NCBI GenBank assembly: GCA_023402175.1
Contig: JAEXCN010000483.1
Coordinates: forward strand, 1 to 40,522
Direction: 5' to 3'
Source of the DNA: Pseudomonadota bacterium
Lineage (GTDB): Bacteria > Myxococcota_A > Polyangia > Polyangiales > Polyangiaceae
Length of the DNA: 40,522 bases
The notes below the pieces were generated by a model. The model saw nothing but the letters and a program-made list of their open reading frames with translations. It had not been told where the DNA came from and searched no databases. Positions 1 to 7,979 of the stretch are shown here, one piece after another. The position numbers and the translations under genes were made by a program. Position 1 is the stretch's first letter, and each line of letters opens with the position of its first letter.

Positions 1-102
1 TCCCGGCTGGCAAGTTCTCTGGCGCGGGTACCAAGAGCTGCTCACGCTCGAGAGAGCGTGGGGGGCCGCGATCGCGAAGCTGAGATCCGATCAATCATGA
101 GG
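1..102 (+). mobile_element. Right end of an IS4-type insertion sequence, cut by the window edge
   Basis: The first ~100 bases encode the C-terminus of an IS4/Tn5-like transposase. Right where that frame stops, coding sequence of an unrelated HNH-type gene begins on the other strand. The element boundary therefore lies at about 98-104. The left end, the other terminal repeat and any target-site duplication are outside the window. The exact terminal inverted repeat cannot be defined from one end. Confidence 0.6.
2..100 (+). CDS. IS4-family transposase, C-terminal fragment (5' part outside window)
   Basis: A frame open from the window edge to a TGA at 98-100 encodes 32 residues containing PGWQVLWRGYQ followed by a Leu/Trp-rich helix. 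The PG-x3-LWRG-x3-L pattern is, from family knowledge, the usual C-terminal end of IS4-family DDE transposases, where it follows the last catalytic region. The DDE residues lie outside the window, so whether the transposase is intact cannot be judged. It overlaps the 3' end of the opposing HNH-type ORF, as expected if the IS inserted into that gene. The call rests on a short segment, but the motif is distinctive. Confidence 0.65.
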   Translation, partial: PGWQVLWRGYQELLTLERAWGAAIAKLRSDQS

Positions 103-1148
103 CACTGCTCGCCGTCGCGCGCGAAGACCTGCCGCCGCACCTCCGTGGGGATGTGCCGGCGCCGCTTCTCGAGTGCCTCGTCCGGCCGCTTCGCGCTAGT
201 CCCGTGCGCGGGTCGCGCGACCTCCGTCGTCGTCGCTGCTGCGTCCGCGCGAACGGGCGACCTGCCGGCAGTCGAGACCGAGATCGAATTTGTGAGCGCG
301 ATCGCGTCCGCATCCGGGCGTGCATCGGCAGTTTCCGCACTCACTCCTGTGTCGACCGGGCGATCGGGCGCATGCGTCGCCCGATGCTCGGCGGCGGGCG
401 TGTTCGCATCGGCATGTTTCACTCTCCTCGGACGAGCGACTTTCCCGAGCCGCTCTCGTTCGAGCTTCGCGAGCAGCAGATCGAGCGAGGCGTCGAGGAC
501 GATCTCGAGATCGCCGGCCGGGTTCCGGTGGCGCATGAGGTCCTTGATCCGTTCGAGCTTCGCCTTGATCTCGGCGGACACGGTGAGCTCGAAGCGATAC
601 CGCGTCGCCGAGAGTGGCTCGATCTTCGGGCGCATCTCCGCGCCGAGCGAATCTGCCGATGACGCCGCACTCCCTCCCGACGCATCCAAAAGCATGACCG
701 GCAGCTCCGCCTGCGGCGCAACCGGCTCGATGCAGCTGGCCACGTCGGGGCGCGGGAAGCGCGCAGCGATCCTCGCATGCACCTCGTGCGTGGTCTTGCC
801 GATGGCCCCGTGAAGGAGCTCGTCGTGGTTCTCGTGCGTGAGGTGATCGCGAAGCGCATAGACGGCACTCAGATGAACTTTTCCCCGCTCGAGCAACACG
901 AGGGCGCGCGGGAACTCCCGAACGACGCGCGCCACGGCAATTCGACGGTGGGCTTCGCCCTCGCTCATTCCGAATCTCCGAATGCAGAAATCCCACATCG
1001 ACGAATATGCGTACTCGCGATCGAGCCGGCGGGCCTCGACCTCGCCGAGATACTCGAGAAGCCTCGCTTGCCAGATGTGTCCCTTGCCGACATGCGCGCT
1101 CAATCGAGCGAGCAGCTCGTCGTTCGTGAGATCCCCCAGCTTGTGCAT
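42..1148 (-). pseudogene. DUF222/HNH-endonuclease-type protein, truncated by the IS end
   Basis: The 368-residue ORF has an N-terminal helical region (about residues 1-150, with a WDFCIRRFGMSEGEAHRRI stretch) typical of the large bacterial HNH proteins that carry a DUF222-like front part. A low-complexity Ala/Arg/Asp linker follows. The beginning of an HNH module comes next: RRRHIPTEVRRQVFARDGEQC, ending at about residue 349. In intact relatives this Cys starts the zinc-binding CxxC and is followed by the catalytic His-Asn-His core. Here 19 unrelated residues and a stop follow instead, exactly where the IS4-type sequence begins on the other strand. The nuclease core is therefore missing and the gene is probably dead. 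The ATG at 1146-1148 has only a weak upstream AGAAGC. A 7-bp stem with a GAGA loop (43-60) overlaps the new stop codon. Confidence 0.65.
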
Positions 1149-1462
1149 GCGCCGCTTCTATCACGTAGATCTCGGGCTCGTGGAGCAGCCCCACCTGCGA
1201 ACGATCGGCGGCCGGATCACCTCGCGAGACCTCCGGCGCGCGAACGCGCTGCAGGAGGCCACCTGGTGCGCGCACGCGCGACTATGTCGATGACCCGCGC
1301 TCCCGAGGCGATTCGCCCCTTGAAGTTCGTCAAGCGCGAAATCAGAAATCGTCCTGGCGTATTCATCTCTACGCGCGGGACGCCGAATACTTACCAAGAT
1401 CGAGAGCGCCTCCACGCCGCAGCCACGAGCGGATAGCGTAAAAGCGGCGCTTCAACGCGGAA
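1149..1462. other. Gene-free stretch upstream of the HNH-type gene
   Basis: No reading frame here has a convincing start, codon pattern or recognisable product on either strand. It should contain the promoter of the HNH-type gene, but no clear -35/-10 pair was identified. Confidence 0.4.
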
Positions 1463-1985
1463 CGCGCCCTTTTGGAGCGACGACGGTTTCGGCTTCCACC
1501 TGGGCGGCGCTGCTGCGGACGGCTTCGCTCTGCTCGGCGCCGCTGCTGTTTGATCGCGCGCCCATTCCTTTCAGTCCGTGAGCTCGGCGGAGCACCACGC
1601 GTTCGTTCGAGCGGCCCACGCCAGCGCAAGTGGCATCTCGCCGCGAAGCGCTCCGAATCGATGCCCCGTCCAGCGGCGACAGCTTCGGCTTCACCCGTTC
1701 GGCGTCGCTGCGGACGACTTCGACCCGCGCGGCGCCAGCGCTGTCTGGTCGCCCGCCCTTTCTTTCGGACCGTGAGCCAGGCGGAGCGTCACACGTCGGC
1801 TCGAGCGCCCGCACCAGCGGTGCTCGCAGTCTCTCCGCAAAGCGCCGCCGAATCGGCGCCACGGAGCGGCAGCAGCTTCGAGCTTCGGCGCTTCGGCGCC
1901 GACGCGGAAGACTTCGATCCACTCGCTGCCAGCGCTGAATGAACGCGCGCCCTTCCTTTCGCGACACGAGGCGGAGCGGCGCCGC
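1463..1985. repeat. Three degenerate tandem copies of a ~194-bp unit
   Basis: Anchor words recur at a constant spacing. GACTTCGA occurs at 1716 and 1910 (194 apart). GCCAGCGCTG occurs at 1734 and 1928 (194 apart). GCTGCGGAC occurs at 1512 and 1707 (195 apart). A CCTTTC...GTGAG block sits near 1565, 1759 and 1953. The copies are clearly diverged. The period is not a multiple of three, and the similar translated peptides fall in different frames, so this is not a coding repeat. Sequence near 1463 may be part of a fourth, partial copy. No function is evident. Confidence 0.6.
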
Positions 1986-2019
1986 CGTCAGCTCGAGCAA
2001 ACGCGCCCGCGGAGATGGA

Positions 2020-2095
2020 ACGAGCGGCTGGCGCATCGATTGCCTCGAGACACCTCAATCTGTCTCGAGGTGCAATCGATGTGACAGCCGCTCGT
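2020..2095. repeat. Long imperfect inverted repeat (about 31-bp arms, ~10-nt loop)
   Basis: The left arm begins GAGCGGCTG, continues CATCGATTGC and ends CTCGAGAC. The right arm is its near-perfect reverse complement, with a two-base insertion and two or three mismatches. The folded RNA or cruciform would be very stable. It lies just downstream, in the minus-strand sense, of a decayed ORF and could be a fossil terminator, although no T-tract follows. It could also be a small palindromic mobile repeat. The symmetry is seen directly; the role is inference. Confidence 0.7.
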
Positions 2096-2099
2096 CCCG

Positions 2100-2439
2100 A
2101 TCTACGCGATTGGCGAAGGTTGCGCTCGCGTCCGAGCGTGCTGCCCGACGCCACAAGCATCATTCCAGCCCGCTGCTTCTCGCTCGACCACCGCACGATG
2201 ACGATGCCGCCGCCGACGACCGCCACCGTCTCTGCTCGACGAGCACTGAATCGAGCCAGTCCCCAGCCACGGCGAACGACGAGGAGCACAGCTCGTCGCG
2301 ATGACCGCCGTCGAAGTCACTCACCCAGAAGAGATCTTCGCTCGAGCCCCGTGACAGCCGCTGCCCTGCCGCGCGCGCGAGCACCCGAGGACGCCCTCCC
2401 TAACTGCAAATCCAAGGGCTCCGGCGCTGCAGCCGTCAT
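2100..2439 (-). pseudogene. Decayed ORF, unknown product (frameshifted)
   Basis: An ATG at 2437-2439 overlaps the stop of the upstream decayed ORF as ATGA. The frame starts MTAAAPEPLDLQLG and soon stops. Protein-like sequence resumes in a second frame (EDLFWVSDFDGGHRDEL, then FAVAGDWLDSVLVEQ). It continues in a third frame (ETVAVVGGGIVIVRWSSEK, then MMLVASGSTLGRERNL). All segments have GC-rich third positions. At least two frameshifts would be needed to join them, so the gene is probably inactivated. The product is not recognised. The inverted repeat at 2020-2095 follows the end of this coding sequence. Confidence 0.4.
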
Positions 2440-2790
2440 CGTGCAAGCGCAAGAACCCTATGGCTCTCGCTGACCTCGCGCGGAGAGGTCTCCGCAGACC
2501 CCTTGCATGCGAAGGAGCCGAGGGACACCGCGAGCGCGGTCTCACGCACGCAGAGCCACCACTCGGCGAGCTCGTGGGAGAGCTCGACCGCCCAGGACCA
2601 TGCCGACGACGTCGTCCTGCTCGTCGCCCCAGACGACGAGCGTCTTCACTTTCGCGCCGACCGCCTCGTCCCAAAGCGCGCACACGCTCCCCACGCGCTC
2701 TGTTCCACTCCGGCGACTCCTCGAGGGCGAGACGAAACGATCACGGGACGAGCTCGCTCTCTTCTACTCGCTGATCGACTCCGCGAGCCT
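2436..2790 (-). pseudogene. Decayed ORF, unknown product (stop and frameshifts)
   Basis: Protein-like segments follow each other on the minus strand in different frames. They are VDQRVEESELVP then a stop, SFRLALEESPEWNRARGERV, ALWDEAVGAKVKTLVVWG and DEQDDVVG, and finally a clean frame containing WSWAVELSHELAEWWLCV that ends ...HRVLALAR and TGA at 2436-2438. Third positions are GC-rich in each segment. Frame changes lie near 2655 and 2605. The final TGA overlaps the next ATG as ATGA, which suggests a former two-gene operon. I do not recognise the family. Confidence 0.45.
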
Positions 2791-2799
2791 CGCCGGTCT

Positions 2800-3432
2800 C
2801 GAGCCCGCCGCCCCATCTCGAGTCCTCTCCGCTAATCCCGACTCGCTCCCACGCCCGCACGAGCGGCCGTCTGGTCCGCCCCCGCTGCCCACCTCGAGCC
2901 TGCCGCCGATGTTCCGTCCTCCGATCCTTCCGGAGGGTTCGAGCCCAGGGTCCTCCCACCACAGGTCGCGACGAAGAGATTCGTCGCCGGCACCAGGATC
3001 AACCAGCCTCCTTGCGCATGCCCCGATGTAAGGTCCATGCTCGAGCTTGCGCAAGGTGCGCAAAACGCGCTCCGTGTCACCCGTTCGGGCGAAGAATGGG
3101 TCGGGCGGCACCGTCGTCTATAACTCTGCGTCCGGAGCGGGGCGGCGGCCCCCCAGAAAAAGGCTGTCGAACTGCAGTAGAAAGAGCCAACGCTGTTTGG
3201 GCGATCAATCTTCGACCCAAGAGGGATTAGCCGGATCAACCTACGACGACGACGTGCATGGATGGGGATGTCCTTGCACGAAAGTCGATCGCCCCTCGAT
3301 TGCGTCTCGGCTGCTCGCTCTGCCGATGGCAGCCGGGCCGGGTGATGCACCGCCCACTCTCGATTTCTCGACTCGAACAAAACACGACGCGCCGGGGGAA
3401 GGGCCCGTCCACGTAGTGAAAGGATGCCTGCC
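2800..3432. other. Gene-free stretch upstream of the beta-helix lipoprotein
   Basis: No convincing gene was found. A short minus-strand frame starting MDLTSGHAQGG near 3038 has plausible codons but no recognisable product or ribosome-binding site. The long minus-strand ORF across this region continues as an antisense shadow of the lipoprotein gene and is not supported. The 3' part should hold the lipoprotein promoter. Confidence 0.35.
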
Positions 3433-4866
3433 GTGAATCGATCGATCTCTTCTCTTCTTGCCGTGGTTGCTCTTGGTTCTCTCGCTCTCGTCGCGCCCGC
3501 GTGCGAGGTGGAGACGACCTCGAATGACTCGCCTGGCGGCGGCAACTCCGCCGGCAACGGCAACGGCGACGGTGGCACCGGCGAGTGCCCTGTCACGACG
3601 GGGCCCGGGACGAAGCACTCGGGCGACGTGAAGGACGGCGAGGTCTGGACCGCCGCCGGCAGCCCGCACATCGTCGAGTGGGACGTGAACGTCCGCGACG
3701 GCGCGACGCTCACGATCGAGCCCTGCGCCGAGGTGAGGATCGCCCCCGAGAAGCGCATCAACGTCGCCTTCCCGCTCACGCCCAACAGCGGCAAGCTCAT
3801 CGCCGAAGGCACGCCGACGAAGCCGATCAAGTTCACGAGCGACGGCTCGGAGCGCTGGGGAAGCATCTACGTCTACGCTCCCGGAACCGCTCGCTTCGCG
3901 TACGCCACATTCGAGAACGGCGGTGGCGAATCCTTCAACGACGGCGCAACGCTGGTCGGCGTCGGGAGCAACGAGACGGTCGGCGACGAGGTCCTCTTCG
4001 TCGACAACGTCACCATCAAGAAGTCGCGCGGCACCGGCATCTGGATGAAGGTCCGCTCGACCTTCATCCCGGGCTCGAAGGATCTCACCGTGACGGAGTC
4101 GGGCGACGACGAAGGGCCGTACGCGCTCGAGATCTCCGAGCACGCGATCGACAACCTCCCGACGGGCAAGTACACGGGCAACAAGAAGGACGAGATCCTG
4201 ATCCGGACCGAGGGCGACGGCGGCGCCGGCAGCGGTTTGTCGAAGGACGCCACGCTGCGCGATCGCGGCGTGCCGTATCACATGGGCGATTTCGAGAGTG
4301 ACCACTTCACGATCGCCGCGTCCGACGGCCATGTCGTCACCCTCACGATCGAGCCCGGCGTCGTCATGAAGTTCGAGCCGAAGACGGCATTCCAGGTGCA
4401 GCACTTCTCGACGGAGATCGCAGCGACCGCGGTCGTCAAGGCGCAGGGCACGGCGGAGAAGCCGATCGTCTTCACATCCGCCTCGCCTACTCCGAAGGCG
4501 GGTGACTGGCGTGGCCTCTGGTTCGGCGGCATCCCGAACAGCGGCAACGTGTTCGATCACGTGCGCATCGAATACGCGGGCTACGACTGCGCCTGCAGCA
4601 TGGTCACATGCAGCAAGGGCATCGAAAGGTACGAGGGCGCCGTCCTCTTCGGACAGCCGCCGCCGAGCGCGTTCATCACGAACAGCGTGTTCAAGGACAT
4701 CGCCGGGCACGGCATCGTGGAGGGCTACCTCGGCTCGTTCGTGAACTTCCGCCCGACGAACACGTTCGAGAATGTCTCGGGCTGCGTGCAGACGTTCCCG
4801 CCCGCCACGACGGCCGACTGCGCCGAGCCGCGCCCGACCTGCGACGGTTTGGACACTGACCCCTGA
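3433..4866 (+). CDS. Lipoprotein with right-handed parallel beta-helix repeats
   Basis: The protein is 477 residues when started at GTG 3433. AAAGGA lies about 8 bases upstream of that codon, whereas the alternative ATG at 3424 overlaps this ribosome-binding site. The N-terminus is a classic lipoprotein signal: NR, then a hydrophobic core, then the lipobox VAPAC with the lipidated Cys at residue 24. A Gly/Asn-rich linker follows. The body has two copies of a GT-x2-KPI-x-FTS...W-x-G pattern near residues 120 and 332, which is typical of DUF1565/parallel beta-helix surface proteins. The C-terminus is Cys-rich. It is likely anchored to the outer membrane, since there is no Asp at +2. Substrate or ligand is unknown. 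It is monocistronic, with a strong hairpin 27 bases after the stop. Confidence 0.85.
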   Translation: MNRSISSLLAVVALGSLALVAPACEVETTSNDSPGGGNSAGNGNGDGGTGECPVTTGPGTKHSGDVKDGEVWTAAGSPHIVEWDVNVRDGATLTIEPCAEVRIAPEKRINVAFPLTPNSGKLIAEGTPTKPIKFTSDGSERWGSIYVYAPGTARFAYATFENGGGESFNDGATLVGVGSNETVGDEVLFVDNVTIKKSRGTGIWMKVRSTFIPGSKDLTVTESGDDEGPYALEISEHAIDNLPTGKYTGNKKDEILIRTEGDGGAGSGLSKDATLRDRGVPYHMGDFESDHFTIAASDGHVVTLTIEPGVVMKFEPKTAFQVQHFSTEIAATAVVKAQGTAEKPIVFTSASPTPKAGDWRGLWFGGIPNSGNVFDHVRIEYAGYDCACSMVTCSKGIERYEGAVLFGQPPPSAFITNSVFKDIAGHGIVEGYLGSFVNFRPTNTFENVSGCVQTFPPATTADCAEPRPTCDGLDTDP

Positions 4867-4892
4867 TCGAATCCTGACCGCCTGAAGACGCT

Positions 4893-4934
4893 GCACGCCC
4901 GGGTGCGCCTCTCCTCGAGAGGGCCCGGGCGTGC
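4893..4934. terminator. Nested hairpin between convergent genes, probable bidirectional terminator
   Basis: The outer stem is GCACGCCCGGG paired with CCCGGGCGTGC (11 bp, perfect). It encloses a second stem CCTCTC/GAGAGG with a CTC loop. The structure starts 27 bases after the lipoprotein stop and precedes the 3' end of the opposing radical SAM gene. It is followed only by a weak T-run (GTTTG). Confidence 0.65.
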
Positions 4935-5090
4935 GCGCGTTTGTGGTCCACGTTCTCGCGTACTGGCTCGGCAGGCGCAGACGCGCCGGGAGGCGAACCA
5001 TCGTTCGTTCGCTCTGCGGGAGCGGTCTCGCTGCTCAGAGTCTACGCAGTCCCGTGGACGAACGCTCGATCTCGGGTCGCCGGAGCGCTG

Positions 5091-6764
5091 CTACGAGCCG
5101 GCGGCGACCTCGAAGCCGCCGCGCACGGCGCGACCGCGCACCGGCGTGAGGCCCCGGCGCGTCGAGTAGAGCCGGCCGCGTGCGTGGAGGTGATCCCAGA
5201 GCGCCTCGGTGCGTGCGCGGAGCGGCATGTCGTGAGCTCCGATCGCGAGCCCTTGCTCGACGGCGAAGCGCTGGATCGCGCGCGGGTCGTCGAACGCGCC
5301 GCCCGCGACGAGAGCATGGATCTCGCGAAGCCGCGCGACCGTATCGCGACGTACCTCGATGCCGAGCTCGGTCACAGCGCGGTCGATCGCCGTCGTCGTC
5401 TCGGACGGCATGAAGTGCGCGTGGAGCTGGCGCGCGAACGACAGGCTGATGAGGCGGTTCAGCAAGCTGTCGATCGCGAGCGCGCGCTCGTTGAGGCTCA
5501 CGCGGAGGATCCGGAACATCACCTCCGCGCGCGCGTCGTTCATGCGATAGCCCCAGCTTCGCCAGTCGCCCTCGAGGCGGCCCTCGCCGGAGAGCTTCTG
5601 GCGCAGCGCGGTGCCGGAGTAGATCTCGGTCCGGCAGACGTTCCAGGGCAGATCGGGATTGCGATCCGCCATGTCGAGCGTCGTCGCCACGTCGTCGAGC
5701 GTGCAGTCCGGATCGAAGAGCATGAAGTTGAACGACGGCACGATGTCGGCAGCGCGGCAGTTGTCGATCGCCGAGTCGTTGTGGATCGGCAGATGCGTCC
5801 GCCCGAGGTACTTCAGGCGCTTCGCGGATGCGTTCTCGACGCCGAGGAACATGTGGATCGCGCCCATCTCGCGCGCCGCGTGAGCGACCCCGGGCGTGAT
5901 GTTCTCGGGACGGCCCTTGATCCAGAACACGACGTCGTCGCCGACGCCGCGCTCGCGAATCGACTCCTTGATGCGCTGCATGCGCGCGACCGCCGGCCGC
6001 TCACCGGGCAACACGAATAGATCGTCTTGCACGAAGAACACGCGGGCTCCCCGCTCGTGGTACGCAAACGCGATCTCCTCGGCCACCGCTTCGGGCGCGC
6101 GCAGGCGGTACGAGCGCCGCTGCTCGGACGTGTACGCGGCGATGCTGCAGTAGCTGCATTCGCCGACGCAGCCGCGCGCCGTGATGAGGAAGTCGACCGT
6201 CAATCCACCGACGACGTACGGCTCGGGGCTCCGCTCCGGCCACGGAAGCGCATCGAGATTTCCGCTCGCGACGCGGACGGGGCCTTTCACGAAGCGCTCT
6301 GCCTGCTCTGCCTGCCCTTGCCGCTCCGCCTCCTCTCCCTTCTCGCGCCAGACGAGACCGGCGATCGATCGCGGGCGCTCGCCGCGTCCGATCGCATCGA
6401 GCATCTCGACCAGCGTCTCCTCGCCGTCGTGCCGGACGACGCTGTCGAGCTCGGGCACCTCGTGGAGCAGCTCCTCCCAGCAGAACGTCCCGACGTGGCC
6501 GCCGCACGTGAGATGCCCCTGGTACCCGCGCGCACGGAGCGCACGCATCAAGAGGACGTAGTCGTCGATGTTGTTCTGAAACGCGATGCCGAGCCCGACG
6601 AGATCGGGCTGCTCGTCGAGCACGCGCTTCACCGTGTCGTCGAGGTCCTTGCGATAGGCGTACGCGACGATGCTCACGTCGTGGCCCTTCGAGCGCGCGT
6701 ACGACGCGAGATAGCCGAGGGCGAGGTTCTCCTGCTGGATCGGTCCGACGAGGACGGCCTTCAT
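5091..6764 (-). CDS. Cobalamin-binding radical SAM protein
   Basis: The protein has 557 residues. Residues 1-125 form a B12-binding-like alpha/beta domain (MKAVLVGPIQQ, GLGIAFQ, TCGGHVGTF). The radical SAM core from about 185 has CVGECSYC, giving the CxxxCxxC iron-sulfur ligands Cys199, Cys203 and Cys206. Barrel-like strands follow (VFFVQDDLF, HMFLGVENAS, FNFMLFDPD). The C-terminal ~130 residues are helical and family-specific. Members typically perform radical methylations or ring and carbon-skeleton rearrangements; the substrate cannot be read from sequence. The start is fixed by AGGAGG 6 bases upstream and by the ATGA overlap with the preceding lipoprotein gene, which implies translational coupling. 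The same frame stays open upstream to 7847, but that part is an out-of-frame shadow of the lipoprotein gene. Confidence 0.9.
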   Translation of the reverse strand: MKAVLVGPIQQENLALGYLASYARSKGHDVSIVAYAYRKDLDDTVKRVLDEQPDLVGLGIAFQNNIDDYVLLMRALRARGYQGHLTCGGHVGTFCWEELLHEVPELDSVVRHDGEETLVEMLDAIGRGERPRSIAGLVWREKGEEAERQGQAEQAERFVKGPVRVASGNLDALPWPERSPEPYVVGGLTVDFLITARGCVGECSYCSIAAYTSEQRRSYRLRAPEAVAEEIAFAYHERGARVFFVQDDLFVLPGERPAVARMQRIKESIRERGVGDDVVFWIKGRPENITPGVAHAAREMGAIHMFLGVENASAKRLKYLGRTHLPIHNDSAIDNCRAADIVPSFNFMLFDPDCTLDDVATTLDMADRNPDLPWNVCRTEIYSGTALRQKLSGEGRLEGDWRSWGYRMNDARAEVMFRILRVSLNERALAIDSLLNRLISLSFARQLHAHFMPSETTTAIDRAVTELGIEVRRDTVARLREIHALVAGGAFDDPRAIQRFAVEQGLAIGAHDMPLRARTEALWDHLHARGRLYSTRRGLTPVRGRAVRGGFEVAAGS

Positions 6765-7786
6765 GCTGCCTCCTGCCAGGCGACGGAGAAGACGAAGTTC
6801 TCGACGGCGGCGCCGTCGTCGTTCCACACCGCGACCTGTCCGAATGGCGTGCGCGCGCCGCTCCTGCTCGTGGCATCGTCGGGCAACGTCCATAGGACGA
6901 CATCCTGAGCGATGTGCTCGATCGAGCCTTCGGAGACGCGCCACTCGTATTCGGCTGCCGCGCCCGCGTCGTTGTCGGCGAAGAGCAGCACCTGGCGCCC
7001 CGCGCGCGCGACCTCGACGACGCGGAGGCGGAGGACCATCCCGAGCGGAAGATCGTCGCCCTTCTTGTCGCTGACGATCGGGCTCGGCGCCATCTCGGCG
7101 ATGATCTGACAATCGGTGCACGCATCGCCGGAGCTGACCCACTCGTACGAGCCGAGCTCCTCGGGATGGCAGAGATCGATCTTCGTCAGCGCCTCGACCG
7201 TCGTCGTGCCGCCGTCGTCGCACGCGACAGTGAACGTCGTCACGACCGTCATCTGGGTGGCGCCGGGCCAGTGCGCGAAGTACTCGGGCCAATGCGCGCG
7301 GAAGCGGAAACCGGCGGCGGTCTTCGTCATCTCCGTCACGGTCATCGCGGAGACCGCGTCGGAGCTCGCGCTCCGCACGGAGACGGTGGGAAGGCCAACG
7401 ACTGTCGACTCGATCGCTGCGGGCACCTCGATGACGCCGGTTGCGGTCAGGTCGCCTTGCGAATAGTCCGAGAGCGTGACCCTCGCCGACACGTTGCTCG
7501 CTACGGGGGACGGCACGGCGCAGAGCAAACCCGGATCGGCGGCCGTGCCGGGCTCTGGGATCTCGACGATGTAGCTTGGGCAGCTCGCGTCCCAATCGGG
7601 AGGAGGCGGCGGCGGCTCGTCGGGCTCCGGGAACGCTTCGTCGCCGCGTCCGCCGTCGTTGGATGCTTCGAGCGCGTCGTATTCGGGCCCGCCACCGCAC
7701 GCGTCGACCGCAGGCGTGACCAGCGCAACGAGGAGCGCAGGCATGGCTCCCCCCACGGTCGTGAAGACCACTCTCAGCTTCCGCAT
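6761..7786 (-). CDS. Lipoprotein, first gene of the radical SAM operon
   Basis: The protein has 341 residues. The start at ATG 7786 is chosen because GGAGG sits 7 bases upstream and the codon opens a Lys/Arg-positive signal sequence (MRKLRVVF). A hydrophobic stretch and a VDAC lipobox (Cys30) follow; upstream in-frame codons would put 17 extra residues before the signal. An acidic and proline-rich linker (PEPDEPPPPPP) leads to a beta-rich domain with scattered Cys, including a CTDC pair. No known family was recognised. The gene's TGA overlaps the ATG of the radical SAM enzyme, so the two are co-translated. A functional partnership (substrate, partner or sensor) is inference. It is probably attached to the outer membrane. 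Confidence 0.8.
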   Translation of the reverse strand: MRKLRVVFTTVGGAMPALLVALVTPAVDACGGGPEYDALEASNDGGRGDEAFPEPDEPPPPPPDWDASCPSYIVEIPEPGTAADPGLLCAVPSPVASNVSARVTLSDYSQGDLTATGVIEVPAAIESTVVGLPTVSVRSASSDAVSAMTVTEMTKTAAGFRFRAHWPEYFAHWPGATQMTVVTTFTVACDDGGTTTVEALTKIDLCHPEELGSYEWVSSGDACTDCQIIAEMAPSPIVSDKKGDDLPLGMVLRLRVVEVARAGRQVLLFADNDAGAAAEYEWRVSEGSIEHIAQDVVLWTLPDDATSRSGARTPFGQVAVWNDDGAAVENFVFSVAWQEAA

Positions 7787-7979
7787 GCGAACCTCCGAGA
7801 CCCGTCGATCCCCGCGCCCGCCAACCTGCCCGAACAAGTCGTCTCATGGCCGCGCGCCGGCGGCAAGGGTCTCACGGCTCGCGAACCGCCTGGCGGACGT
7901 CCGATGTGCGCGTCATGGCCACGCGTGTGGAGCGTGCCTTGCTTGCGCTCCTCGTCTGCGCCGCTGCAATGGCCGCATT

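Noticed and set aside
43..60. Small hairpin CACGCTC-GAGA-GAGCGTG as a terminator
   Set aside because: It lies inside the transposase reading frame and at the accidental stop of the broken HNH-type frame. No T-run follows on either side, so a terminator role is not supported.
1463..1985. CRISPR-like array
   Set aside because: Units are ~194 bp, strongly diverged and without constant short repeats or unique spacers. No cas genes are present.
2832..3866. 344-codon minus-strand ORF spanning the start of the beta-helix lipoprotein gene
   Set aside because: Half of it is antisense to a well-supported lipoprotein gene, and the rest lacks a ribosome-binding site or known motifs.
5091..7847. A single 918-residue minus-strand protein
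   Set aside because: The upstream third is an out-of-frame reading of the lipoprotein gene and is Arg-rich nonsense. The radical SAM protein starts at 6764 with AGGAGG.
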